Positions 51,745 through 60,257 of a stretch of 64,000 bases of DNA are shown one piece after another. The stretch comes from Paenibacillus sp. ACRRY (GTDB lineage Bacteria > Bacillota > Bacilli > Paenibacillales > Paenibacillaceae). Position numbers and translations under genes: made by a program. Numbering within the stretch: the stretch's first letter is position 1; each line of letters begins with the position of its first letter. The notes beneath the pieces are model-generated. The model saw only the letters and a list, made by a program, of their open reading frames with translations, did not search any database and had not been told where the DNA came from. The stretch spans positions 124,001-188,000 of the forward strand of contig NZ_JAKRNM010000007.1 of NCBI RefSeq assembly GCF_022346995.1, read 5' to 3'.

Positions 51745-52513
51745 TTTCTTGAATACCTTTGAACAACTTGCCCGGAAATATGATCATTCCATTCATCATG
51801 CGGAACAGATGGAGCTGGCCATCAATGCCTATTCCCACTGGATCACCGATAAACGTCATGAGCCGTTCTGGGCAGAGAAGGAGCATGAAGAGGACACCGG
51901 CTTCAAACAGCTTGTACTGGATTTAAGGCATCAATCCTCCCGCTGCGTAGCGATCATGGAGAAATATCGGGCATTGAAGCTGCAGCAAGGAGAAATGGAG
52001 ATTGCGGATTATTTCAAAAATATTGAGGAATGCATCGAGAAGGAATTCGGCAGTTTCCATGTGACTTCAGACTCCAAGGTGCTTCTGATCGGATCGGGAG
52101 CATTTCCAATGACTCCCCTGCTTATCGCCAGAAGGACGGGGGCACAGGTGGTAGGCATTGATATTGATGAAGAGGCGATCGGGTTAGGGCAGACTGTTGT
52201 GAATTCATTGGGGGCCGGTCTCCGCATCCATTTGCGGAAGGCATCTGTTCAGGAGCTCGATTTTACGAAAGAAGCCACGCATATCATTTTCAGTTCCACG
52301 GTCGCCATGAAGTATGACATCCTGGATCAGCTTCATTCGCTCACCAATGAGCACGTTGTTGTTGCGATGCGATATGGCAATGGATTGAAGTCCTTGTTCA
52401 ATTACCCTCAGCAGGAGACGGACCCGCTGAAATGGCGATTGGTCGATAACATTTTGCGACCACACGATGTGTTTGACATTGCACTGTATCAGAAACCTTC
52501 GCATGTCGGATAA
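51707..52513 (+). CDS. cntL: Nicotianamine-synthase-like aminobutyrate transferase (CntL)
   Basis: 268-residue class I SAM-dependent enzyme. The binding motif VLLIGSGAFPMTPLLIARRTG (in part: LIGSGAFPMT) and the following VVGIDIDEEA place the aminobutyrate donor S-adenosylmethionine. An N-terminal helical domain precedes it, as in nicotianamine synthase. CntL transfers an alpha-aminobutyrate group from SAM to histidine; with CntK upstream the acceptor is probably D-histidine. GGGGGAAG lies before the ATG, within the end of cntK. Confidence 0.9.
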   Translation: MNTVVDFTRQLNDFLNTFEQLARKYDHSIHHAEQMELAINAYSHWITDKRHEPFWAEKEHEEDTGFKQLVLDLRHQSSRCVAIMEKYRALKLQQGEMEIADYFKNIEECIEKEFGSFHVTSDSKVLLIGSGAFPMTPLLIARRTGAQVVGIDIDEEAIGLGQTVVNSLGAGLRIHLRKASVQELDFTKEATHIIFSSTVAMKYDILDQLHSLTNEHVVVAMRYGNGLKSLFNYPQQETDPLKWRLVDNILRPHDVFDIALYQKPSHVG

Positions 52514-52529
52514 GGAGAAGGAGGCACAT

Positions 52530-53843
52530 ATGATTGGTTTTGAACGAGTCTTAATCATGGGAACTGGGCCTGCATCCGTTCAACTAGCTGTATTATTCAA
52601 GAAACAACGAGGCTCCACCATTGGTGTGGCAGGAAGGGAATCGATTAGATCCAATGAATTCTTCGGTGCATTGGACCGGCACGATCAGCACATTCGCGTA
52701 AGCGTTCAGAATGAGAAGCATCGGAGCATGGCAGGCGAGTGTAGAGTGGATCGGATTTTTACGGGGTACAGCCGAATTGAAGGCAGCTGGGATACGCTGA
52801 TTCTGGCTGTCACGACAGATGCTTATGTTCAGGTATTAAGACAGGTGAATCCGGACGTTCTGAAGCAGGTCCAGTGCATCGTGCTGGTATCTCCCACATT
52901 TGGATCGAACCGCCTTGTTCATCAGTATGTAAGCGAGTTAGGGTACACACCCGAGGTGATCAGTTTCTCGACCTATTGCGGAGATACGCGATGGGCGGAT
53001 CGTCAGCCCTCCAATCATGTCGTGACAACCGGAGTGAAGAAAAAACTGTATATCGGTTCCACTCGGACCCCTTCAGAAGCAGTGAACGAATTATGCATTA
53101 TGGTTGATCAGCTCGGAGTGGTGATGGAAGTGATGGCCTCCCCGTTTGAGGCGGAGACGCGAAACATCTCGCTGTATGTGCATCCGGCGTTATTCATGAA
53201 TGATTTTTCTTTGAACGCGATCTTTGGAAATGCTGACGTCCAGACGTATGTCTACAAGCTCTACCCGGAAGGGCCCATCAACCAACAGCTCATTCGGGAT
53301 ATGCTCGCAGGATGGAAAGAAATCATGAGGATTACAGACCTGCTGCGCATAAGGCCGCTCAACCTGCTTCAATTCATGACGGACGATAACTACCCGGTTC
53401 ATTTGCAGAGTTTATCGCGCTCTGATATCGAAGAATTTGTCGGTTTGCAGGACATACATCAGGAGTATTTGCTGTACATACGGTATACCTCGTTACTGAT
53501 TGACCCTTTCTCGCAGCCGAACGAACAAGGGAAATATTTTGACTTTTCGGCCGTGCCATTCCGGAAGATGTTCATCAATCACGAAGGACAGCTTGAGATC
53601 CCAAGGATGCCCCAGGAAGATTATTACCGCATCAAAATCATTCAGGGCATTGCAAGGCATCTCCGGGTGGATTGCCCTACCATAGACAAATTCATCGCAA
53701 CCTATGAGAACAAACTGGTGCAAGTGGCACAGGAACAGAGAGAGTTACCTTTATCCAGTGCATTTCAGATCCGGACGTTTGCTGGTGATCTGAACATGAT
53801 CTGTGAAGGGCTTGAAATCGATCATCAGGAGGAAACGTTGTGA
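52530..53843 (+). CDS. cntM: Opine dehydrogenase of metallophore synthesis (CntM)
   Basis: 437-residue opine dehydrogenase. Rossmann motif VLIMGTGPASVQLA; later GDTR and the conserved FETRN-like AETRNISLYVHPALFMNDFSL (in part). It reductively condenses the CntL product with an alpha-keto acid. Published rules for CntM use two positions, 33 and 150 in S. aureus numbering. Here they align to R36 (GVAGR) and D152 (STYCGDTR), predicting NADPH and pyruvate, hence staphylopine. GAAGGAGG precedes ATG 52530; the longer frame upstream overlaps cntL. The end overlaps cntA by four bases. Confidence 0.92.
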   Translation: MIGFERVLIMGTGPASVQLAVLFKKQRGSTIGVAGRESIRSNEFFGALDRHDQHIRVSVQNEKHRSMAGECRVDRIFTGYSRIEGSWDTLILAVTTDAYVQVLRQVNPDVLKQVQCIVLVSPTFGSNRLVHQYVSELGYTPEVISFSTYCGDTRWADRQPSNHVVTTGVKKKLYIGSTRTPSEAVNELCIMVDQLGVVMEVMASPFEAETRNISLYVHPALFMNDFSLNAIFGNADVQTYVYKLYPEGPINQQLIRDMLAGWKEIMRITDLLRIRPLNLLQFMTDDNYPVHLQSLSRSDIEEFVGLQDIHQEYLLYIRYTSLLIDPFSQPNEQGKYFDFSAVPFRKMFINHEGQLEIPRMPQEDYYRIKIIQGIARHLRVDCPTIDKFIATYENKLVQVAQEQRELPLSSAFQIRTFAGDLNMICEGLEIDHQEETL

Positions 53844-55459
53844 AAAAGGGAAGATCCAGTATGGGCTTAAGTATTATATTCGCGCTGGTGTTGGTCGTAT
53901 TGGCCGGTTGCGGCGAGAAGGGAACTGCACAGACGGGAGTAGCCGAGGGAGAGAAGAAGACGGATCTGATCTATGCTTCTGCCAAGGATATTAATGATAT
54001 GAATCCCCATTTGTACACAGGCTCCATGCCTGCTCAAGGTATGGTATATGAGTCATTGGTAGAGAACACGGCAGAAGGCATTCAGCCCTTGCTTGCGGAA
54101 TCATGGGATATTTCCGAGGACGGAAAGGTCTATACCTTTCATTTGCGAAAAGACGTAAAGTTCCAGGACGGAGAACCTTTCAACGCCGAGGCGGTCAAAG
54201 CTAATTTTGACGCGGTCCAGGCCAATAGTGAGAAACATGCGTGGATTAAGCTGTCCACCAAAATTGTGAGTACAAATGTCATTGATGAACATACGGTTGA
54301 ACTGGTGCTGTCCAGCACCTATTATCCGACATTGGTTGAATTGTCCATGACCCGGCCCTATGTGTTCATTTCTCCCAAAGACATGATCAATGGCGGGACC
54401 AAAGATGGTGTGAATGGTTACCATGGAACAGGGCCATACATGCTTACGGAGCATAATGTAGACGAGAATGCGACGTTTGAGGCGAACGAAAGTTATTGGG
54501 GAGGCAAACCCGAGATTCAAAAAATCGTAGCCAAAGTTCTCCCGGCAGGAGAGACAACCTTTCTGGCCCTGCAAAAAGGCGAAATTGACTTCGTGTTCAC
54601 CGATGACCGGGGTGCGGACAGTATTGATGTTCATGCCATGAATCAACTGGCGGAATCAGGGGAGTATCAGGTCATACGAAGTGAACCGATGAACACAAGC
54701 ATCATTGCGGCCAACAGCAGCAAAAAGCATAACCCGGTCAGTGAAACAGCCGTTCGGGAAGCCATTTGGCATGCCATTGATCGGGATACCATCAGCAACG
54801 ACATCTTTGAGGGAACACAGACACCTGCCCAGACTTTATTCTCTTCCAATGTGAACTACGCCGACGTGGAATTGAAGACACGGCCTTATGATGTAAGTTC
54901 AGCAGAGAAGCTGCTGGACGAAGCGGGCTGGACTTTAGGCAGTGGTGCTGCTGTACGAACCAAGGAAGGGCAAGAGCTGAAGATGGATTTATATTATGAC
55001 AGCAACTCCTCTACGCAGAAAACACAGGCTGAATACATTCAGAATGAATTGAAAAACATCGGTATCCAGCTATCGATCATCGGCGAAGAATCCTCATCCA
55101 TCGCTAACCGAAGATCAACGGGCGAGTATGATCTGCTGTTTAATCAAACGTGGGGGCTGGCTTATGATCCACAGAGCACCATTTCTGCCTTTGCCTCAAG
55201 CTCAGCCTATCTGCATACAACAAGCGGAATGCCTGATGCCGAGGAACTGTACGCCAAGATTGAAGACGTGATGGTGTCCACCGATGAGAGTGCAAGGAAA
55301 GCACTGTATGCTGACATCATGAATATGGTTCACGAGGAAGCTGTGTTTATCCCTCTTACCAACGGAAGCATGACAATCGTGGCACCCAAAAATTTGGATG
55401 GCATTGCGTTTAAGCAGACCCAGTTTGAGCTGCCATTTGAGCGTATGAAATTTCAATAG
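53840..55459 (+). CDS. cntA: Metal-opine binding lipoprotein (CntA)
   Basis: 539-residue family 5 solute-binding protein with lipoprotein signal ending VLAGCGEKG. Domain features: DLIYASAKDINDMNPHLYTG (in part), YTFHLRKDVKFQDGEPFNAE (in part) and GTGPYMLTEHNVDENA. It captures the metal-loaded metallophore outside the membrane and hands it to CntBC. GTG start overlapping the cntM stop, with AGGAGGAAACGTT upstream. The position directly after cntM is the same as in S. aureus cntKLMABCDFE. Confidence 0.9.
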   Translation: MKKGRSSMGLSIIFALVLVVLAGCGEKGTAQTGVAEGEKKTDLIYASAKDINDMNPHLYTGSMPAQGMVYESLVENTAEGIQPLLAESWDISEDGKVYTFHLRKDVKFQDGEPFNAEAVKANFDAVQANSEKHAWIKLSTKIVSTNVIDEHTVELVLSSTYYPTLVELSMTRPYVFISPKDMINGGTKDGVNGYHGTGPYMLTEHNVDENATFEANESYWGGKPEIQKIVAKVLPAGETTFLALQKGEIDFVFTDDRGADSIDVHAMNQLAESGEYQVIRSEPMNTSIIAANSSKKHNPVSETAVREAIWHAIDRDTISNDIFEGTQTPAQTLFSSNVNYADVELKTRPYDVSSAEKLLDEAGWTLGSGAAVRTKEGQELKMDLYYDSNSSTQKTQAEYIQNELKNIGIQLSIIGEESSSIANRRSTGEYDLLFNQTWGLAYDPQSTISAFASSSAYLHTTSGMPDAEELYAKIEDVMVSTDESARKALYADIMNMVHEEAVFIPLTNGSMTIVAPKNLDGIAFKQTQFELPFERMKFQ

Positions 55460-55494
55460 GTTCCATTGGATTTTATGTGAAAAAGGAGATGGAT

Positions 55495-56427
55495 ATGGGG
55501 AGTTTTATCGTCAAACGGATTCTGCTCGCAATACCCCTGCTGCTGATTATTTCGTTTCTAACCTTTGTTCTGATTAATCTGTCACCGCTGGATCCTGCCG
55601 TTGTTGTACTCCAGGCGCAGGAAGTTCCGCAGATTACGGATGAGCTGATTGCCCAAACCAAGGCGGAGCTCGGCATGGATCGGCCGTTTATGATTCAATA
55701 TGGAAACTGGCTGCTGGCCTGTCTTCAGCTGGACTTTGGCGATTCCTATGTAACCGGAAATTCCGTCTGGTCCATGATTGGCCCGGCATTTGTGAACACG
55801 CTCAAATTAACGCTGATATCTTCTGTCTTCATTATTCTCTTCTCGATCCTGTTAGGTGTGATCTGTGCGATGAGGGAAGGGAAGATGATGGATAAGTCTG
55901 TACGTGGCTTCTCCTTCCTGCTCACGGCGATACCTTCCTACTGGCTTGCAGCTATGCTGATCTGGTACTTCTCCGTCAAGCTTGATCTGCTGCCCACCAG
56001 CGGAATGGATTCACCGCAGAGCTATATTCTTCCGGTCATTGTCATTACGGTAAGTTATGTAGGTATCTACTTCAGGAGCGTCAGAAGTTCCATGCTTAAT
56101 AATTTAAACGAAGATTATGTTCTATACGCGCGAGCCAGCGGAATCCCCGAGAGAAAGGTAACACGGCATATCTTGCGGAATTCGCTGCAGGTGTCCGTTT
56201 CCATCTTTTGTATGGCCATCCCTATTGTGCTTGGAAGCACGGTTGTGATTGAAAATGTGTTCGCCTGGCCAGGTCTGGGCCGATTAAGCGTCAGATCCAT
56301 CCTGAGCCGGGATTTTCCGATTATCCAGGCGTACGTGCTTATTCTGGCTGTCACTTTTGTGCTGTTTAATACGCTTTCCGATATCGTGAACGCGGCACTG
56401 AATCCCAAGCTTAGAAAGGAATTCTAA
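55495..56427 (+). CDS. cntB: Metal-opine ABC transporter permease (CntB)
   Basis: 310-residue DppB-type permease with about six helices. It begins MGSFIVKRILLAIPLLLIIS; the coupling loop is YVLYARASGIPERKV and HILRNSLQVSV. ATG 55495 is chosen because AAGGAG lies six bases upstream; ATG 55489 and GTG 55477 are alternatives. The stop shares one base with the cntC start codon. Confidence 0.9.
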   Translation: MGSFIVKRILLAIPLLLIISFLTFVLINLSPLDPAVVVLQAQEVPQITDELIAQTKAELGMDRPFMIQYGNWLLACLQLDFGDSYVTGNSVWSMIGPAFVNTLKLTLISSVFIILFSILLGVICAMREGKMMDKSVRGFSFLLTAIPSYWLAAMLIWYFSVKLDLLPTSGMDSPQSYILPVIVITVSYVGIYFRSVRSSMLNNLNEDYVLYARASGIPERKVTRHILRNSLQVSVSIFCMAIPIVLGSTVVIENVFAWPGLGRLSVRSILSRDFPIIQAYVLILAVTFVLFNTLSDIVNAALNPKLRKEF

Positions 56428-57323
56428 TGAGAAACCTTCGCAATTTAAGCCAGGATAAGCTCGCCATGGCGTCTCTTGCCTTTATCGTTGTGATGATTGT
56501 CGCTGGCATTTGTGCTCCCTTGTTTGCACCGCATGATCCCGAAGAGGTGAACATGAAGCTCAGATACGCATCAGCATCGTGGTCGTATCTCCTTGGCAAT
56601 GATCATCTGGGCAGATGTGTGTTGTCGAGGCTGATCTATGGCATTCGGCCAAGTGTACTGTGGGTATTGGTTGCTCTGCTGGCCTCTGTTCTTTTGGGGG
56701 CCCTCGTGGGGTTCATCTCTGGTTACTTCAAAGGAAGAACCGATGCCATCCTCATGAGGATCTGTGATATTATGCTTTCTTTTCCGGGATACGTGATGAC
56801 GCTTGCGGTAGTTGGCATTTTGGGTGCAGGTCTTGAAAATATTCTGATCGCCTTTGTGGTCATGAAATGGGCATGGTTTGCCCGGGTTATTCGTACATCG
56901 GTCATGCAATATTCCGAGATGGATTATGTGAGATTCGCCCGGGCTTCGGGTATCAGCCACCTGCGCATCATTCACAAGCACATTTTGCCCGTTACCTTTT
57001 CCGACATTGCTGTCATTTCGAGCAGCTCCATTTGCTCCATGATCCTGCAAATTTCCGGGCTGTCGTTTCTCGGATTGGGTGTTCAGGCACCGCAAGCCGA
57101 GTGGGGCATGATGCTGAATGAGGCCAGAGAAGTCATGTTCTCCAGGCCAGAGCTGATGCTTGCGCCAGGTCTGGCAATTGTTTTGGTCGTATCGGCATTC
57201 AATTTTCTGTCCGATGCGCTGCAAGTGGCGCTTGACCCCAAATTGATGACGTCCAAACCGGGCGGCAAGCTTCGCGGAAGGAAGAGAGGTGAACAGGTGT
57301 CTTATGAATATATTGGAAGTTGA
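56427..57323 (+). CDS. cntC: Metal-opine ABC transporter permease (CntC)
   Basis: 298-residue DppC-type permease: FAPHDPEEVNMKLR, LLGNDHLGRCVLSRLIYGIR, coupling loop RFARASGISHLRIIHKHILP. The ATG at 56427 overlaps the cntB stop by one base, and AAAGGA is just upstream. The last 20 bases overlap the chosen cntD start region. The C-terminal tail is unusually basic (GGKLRGRKRGEQ). Confidence 0.9.
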   Translation: MRNLRNLSQDKLAMASLAFIVVMIVAGICAPLFAPHDPEEVNMKLRYASASWSYLLGNDHLGRCVLSRLIYGIRPSVLWVLVALLASVLLGALVGFISGYFKGRTDAILMRICDIMLSFPGYVMTLAVVGILGAGLENILIAFVVMKWAWFARVIRTSVMQYSEMDYVRFARASGISHLRIIHKHILPVTFSDIAVISSSSICSMILQISGLSFLGLGVQAPQAEWGMMLNEAREVMFSRPELMLAPGLAIVLVVSAFNFLSDALQVALDPKLMTSKPGGKLRGRKRGEQVSYEYIGS

Positions 57324-58128
57324 GCAACTGCGGATATGGGATGCCCATACGGAAGAAGTCATCGTGCCCAATAGCTCATTCCAGTTGAAGCAAGGTCAGT
57401 GCCTCGCCATTGTAGGGGAAAGTGGGAGTGGCAAGTCGATGACATGCAGGTCCATCATGCGCCTGAATAAACCAGCCATCCGGCAGTCCGGCCGGATTCT
57501 GTTCCAAGGGGTAGATTTGAACCAGCTCACCGAGCAGGAAATGCGCAAAAAAAGGGGCCGGAATCTGTGCATGATTCTCCAGAACGGAATGGGTGCATTT
57601 GACCCCTCCTGCGTGATCGGTGTTCATCTGAGAGAGACCCTTCAGGCGCATTACGGATGGAATGCCAAGGAAGTGGAGCAGAACATGAAATTGGCCATGG
57701 AACGCGTCATGCTGAGAAATCCGGTGCACATCATGAATCAATATCCTCACCAGTTGTCAGGAGGCATGCTGCAGCGAATCATGATTGCGCTGGCACTCGT
57801 GCTGGAACCGGATGTGATCATAGCGGATGAACCTACAACGGCTCTGGATACGATTTCCCAATACGAAGTGATCGAGCAGCTGATCCAATTGCGGGAACGG
57901 ATGGGATGCTCCATGATCTTTATTTCGCATGATCTGGGAGTCGTACGGAAGATCGCGGATGAGGTTCTGATCATGAAGGATGGACATATTGTGGAGTCGG
58001 GCAGCATTCACTCCGTCTTTTCGAAACCGCAGCACCCGTATACACAGTTTTTGGTATCCACCCGCCGGGAGCTAAGCCATCATTTCAGGCAACTGATGCA
58101 GGAGGAACAGCATATTGCTAAACGTTGA
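57304..58128 (+). CDS. cntD: Metal-opine ABC transporter ATP-binding protein (CntD)
   Basis: 274-residue DppD-type ATPase: Walker A GESGSGKSMT, signature LSGGMLQRIM, Walker B DVIIADEPTTALD, switch FISHDLG, and the C-terminal oligopeptide-transporter segment FSKPQHPYTQFLV. Start uncertain between ATG 57304 and GTG 57289; the latter has GGAAGGAAGAGAG upstream. It overlaps cntF by 14 bases. Together with CntF it powers CntBC. Confidence 0.88.
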   Translation: MNILEVEQLRIWDAHTEEVIVPNSSFQLKQGQCLAIVGESGSGKSMTCRSIMRLNKPAIRQSGRILFQGVDLNQLTEQEMRKKRGRNLCMILQNGMGAFDPSCVIGVHLRETLQAHYGWNAKEVEQNMKLAMERVMLRNPVHIMNQYPHQLSGGMLQRIMIALALVLEPDVIIADEPTTALDTISQYEVIEQLIQLRERMGCSMIFISHDLGVVRKIADEVLIMKDGHIVESGSIHSVFSKPQHPYTQFLVSTRRELSHHFRQLMQEEQHIAKR

Positions 58129-58867
58129 TCATGTTCATAAATCCTATCCACTAGGCGGCTTGTTTTCCGGAGGCCGGAAATCCGTTCTGCATGATGTCAG
58201 TTTTGAATGCTCGCGCGGAGAATGCCTGGGTATCATCGGGGAGAGCGGGAGCGGAAAATCCACCTTGGGCAGACTGATTTTGGGGATGGAACGCCCGGAG
58301 CAAGGGAAGATTTCGCTCGAAGGCAGATCTGTGCTGGACAGAAAGGCGAGAAGGGGCCGGATCAGTGCTGTTTTTCAGGATTACAAGTCGTCGATCAATC
58401 CGTTTTTTACGGTCGAGGAAGCCATTATGGAACCATTACGCCTACAAAAAAAGAATCCGGAAGGCAATGCCCATTCGCTCAAAATCGATGTGCTGCTTAG
58501 CCAGGTGGGGCTGGACAACTCATACCGATCCAGGTACCCACATGAATTGTCAGGAGGAGAAGTTCAGCGGGTTTGTATCGCCAGGGCCATCTCAACAGAG
58601 CCTCAGTGCATTGTGCTGGACGAAGCAATCAGTTCATTGGACGTATCGGTTCAGACTCAGGTGCTCCATGTGCTGAAAGAGCTGAAGGAGATCTATCAGT
58701 TGACTTATATTTTTATCACCCATGATATACAGGCAGCTGCTTATATTTGTGACAGAGTGGTCATTTTCAGGGAGGGTCGCATAGAAGAAATGGTGCCCAT
58801 CGAGCAGCTGAGAACCGTGAAGTCCGAGTATGCGAGAAAGCTGCTGGATCATTTAATTACTTTCTAA
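58115..58867 (+). CDS. cntF: Metal-opine ABC transporter ATP-binding protein (CntF)
   Basis: 250-residue DppF-type ATPase: Walker A GESGSGKSTL, Q-loop VFQDYKSSINP, signature LSGGEVQRVC, Walker B CIVLDEAISSLD (Glu followed by Ala instead of the usual Pro) and switch FITHDIQ. TTG start with AGGAGG upstream, overlapping the end of cntD. Completes the importer CntABCDF. Confidence 0.88.
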   Translation: MLNVDHVHKSYPLGGLFSGGRKSVLHDVSFECSRGECLGIIGESGSGKSTLGRLILGMERPEQGKISLEGRSVLDRKARRGRISAVFQDYKSSINPFFTVEEAIMEPLRLQKKNPEGNAHSLKIDVLLSQVGLDNSYRSRYPHELSGGEVQRVCIARAISTEPQCIVLDEAISSLDVSVQTQVLHVLKELKEIYQLTYIFITHDIQAAAYICDRVVIFREGRIEEMVPIEQLRTVKSEYARKLLDHLITF

Positions 58868-58880
58868 AGGAGAACACACC

Positions 58881-60089
58881 GTGAGTGGAGCATTGTCATG
58901 GCCTTTTCTGCGTTTATATCTATTGACGCTCTTATACTTTAGCGCTAACGCCATCCTCAATGTCATCATCCCTTTAAGAGGTGAATCATTAGGGGCAAGC
59001 AGCACTGTCATTGGTCTCGTCATGGGAGCGTACATGTTCACAACGATGTTTTTCAGGCCATGGGCAGGTCAGATTATCCAAAAGCATGGCCCGATCAGAA
59101 TTCTTCGAATCATTCTGATTCTGAATGGGCTGGCGCTGATCCTGTATACCTTTACCGGATTGGGGGGCTATTTTGTAGCCCGTGCCCTGCAAGGTGTGTC
59201 TACCGCCTTTTTCTCCATGGCGCTCCAGATCGGCATCATCGATGCATTGCCCGAGAAGGATCGTTCACAGGGGATTTCATACTACTCCCTCTTTTCCTAT
59301 ATTCCGGGCATTGCCGGGCCGGTGCTTGCTCTGGGACTGTGGAATGCGGGCGGAATGGATTATTTCTCAATCTTCATGATCGTGATTGCCATGATAACGG
59401 GACTGTTTGGTTACAGTATCAGGATGGACAAGACGAAGGAACCAGGGATTGACGCAGCACAGGACAAGACTGGACAGAAAACGGGTATGCTGGCTTCCTT
59501 CGGGGAGCTGATCCAAAATCCGTTTTTGTTCAAATGCAGTGTCATTATGCTCATCTCGTCGATTGTGTTCGGTGCCATAACCGCGTTTATTCCGCTTTAC
59601 GCTCCACAATTGAATCACGGAAATGCCGGCGTGTTTCTGATGATTCAGGCCGCAGTCGTTGTGGTTGCCCGTATTGCGCTTAGAAAAAAAATCCCCTCGG
59701 ACGGAACATGGCACTCTTCATTTATGATGGGAACGATGCTGCTTCTGACACTCGCTGCTGCGTGCGTAGGACTGTCCATGCAGGCAGGAGGAATCCTATT
59801 TTATCTGGGCGCGGGACTCATGGGAATTGCGCAGGCAATCGTATATCCAACGCTGACAACCTATCTGTCCTTTGTCCTGCCACAGACGAACCGCAACGTG
59901 CTCATTGGTTTATTCATTGCAACGGCGGACTTGGGCGTTTCGCTTGGGGGTGTCGTTATGGGACCAGTCGCTGACCTGTCTTCTTTTTCCGGAATGTATT
60001 TGATATGTGCAGTACTTGGAGCGCTGATGATTATTTTTGCGTATGACCGTAGGGGACTATTGTCAGCAATGAGATCGAAGGAAGGCTGA
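58881..60089 (+). CDS. cntE: MFS metallophore exporter (CntE)
   Basis: 402-residue major facilitator superfamily protein with 12 predicted helices; NVIIPLRGESLGASSTVIG and the MGAYMFTTMFFRPWAGQI loop are near the N-terminus. In S. aureus CntE, last gene of the operon, exports staphylopine; the same position here supports that role. GTG start with AAAGGAG upstream, 14 bases after cntF. The stop codon lies within the operon terminator. Confidence 0.87.
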   Translation: MSGALSWPFLRLYLLTLLYFSANAILNVIIPLRGESLGASSTVIGLVMGAYMFTTMFFRPWAGQIIQKHGPIRILRIILILNGLALILYTFTGLGGYFVARALQGVSTAFFSMALQIGIIDALPEKDRSQGISYYSLFSYIPGIAGPVLALGLWNAGGMDYFSIFMIVIAMITGLFGYSIRMDKTKEPGIDAAQDKTGQKTGMLASFGELIQNPFLFKCSVIMLISSIVFGAITAFIPLYAPQLNHGNAGVFLMIQAAVVVVARIALRKKIPSDGTWHSSFMMGTMLLLTLAAACVGLSMQAGGILFYLGAGLMGIAQAIVYPTLTTYLSFVLPQTNRNVLIGLFIATADLGVSLGGVVMGPVADLSSFSGMYLICAVLGALMIIFAYDRRGLLSAMRSKEG

Positions 60090-60111
60090 TGCGGAATGCG
60101 TCGGCTTTTTT
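60085..60111 (+). terminator. cnt operon terminator
   Basis: GCTGATGC (60085-60092) pairs with GCGTCGGC (60098-60105), including G-U pairs, followed by six T. The stem includes the cntE stop codon. Confidence 0.75.
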
Positions 60112-60154
60112 CTGTTGTTTCAGTGTAAGCATACGAAGTAAGCATACAATTTCA

Positions 60155-60183
60155 TTGACAAGACAAGCAGTATACGATAAATT
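60155..60183 (+). promoter_or_regulatory. Promoter of the second MFS gene
   Basis: TTGACA (60155-60160) and TAAATT (60178-60183) are 17 bases apart, followed by the Zur-like box at 60194. Confidence 0.6.
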
Positions 60184-60193
60184 GTCCTTTTAA

Positions 60194-60208
60194 TCATAAT
60201 GATTACGA
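60194..60208 (+). promoter_or_regulatory. Zur-like box in front of the second MFS gene
   Basis: TCATAAT-G-ATTACGA fits the 7-1-7 Zur consensus TCGTAAT-N-ATTACGA with a single mismatch. Confidence 0.75.
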
Positions 60209-60257
60209 TTATTTGGTACAGATGTTCCGGCCATAGTGAGAAAGTGGGGACAAACTA

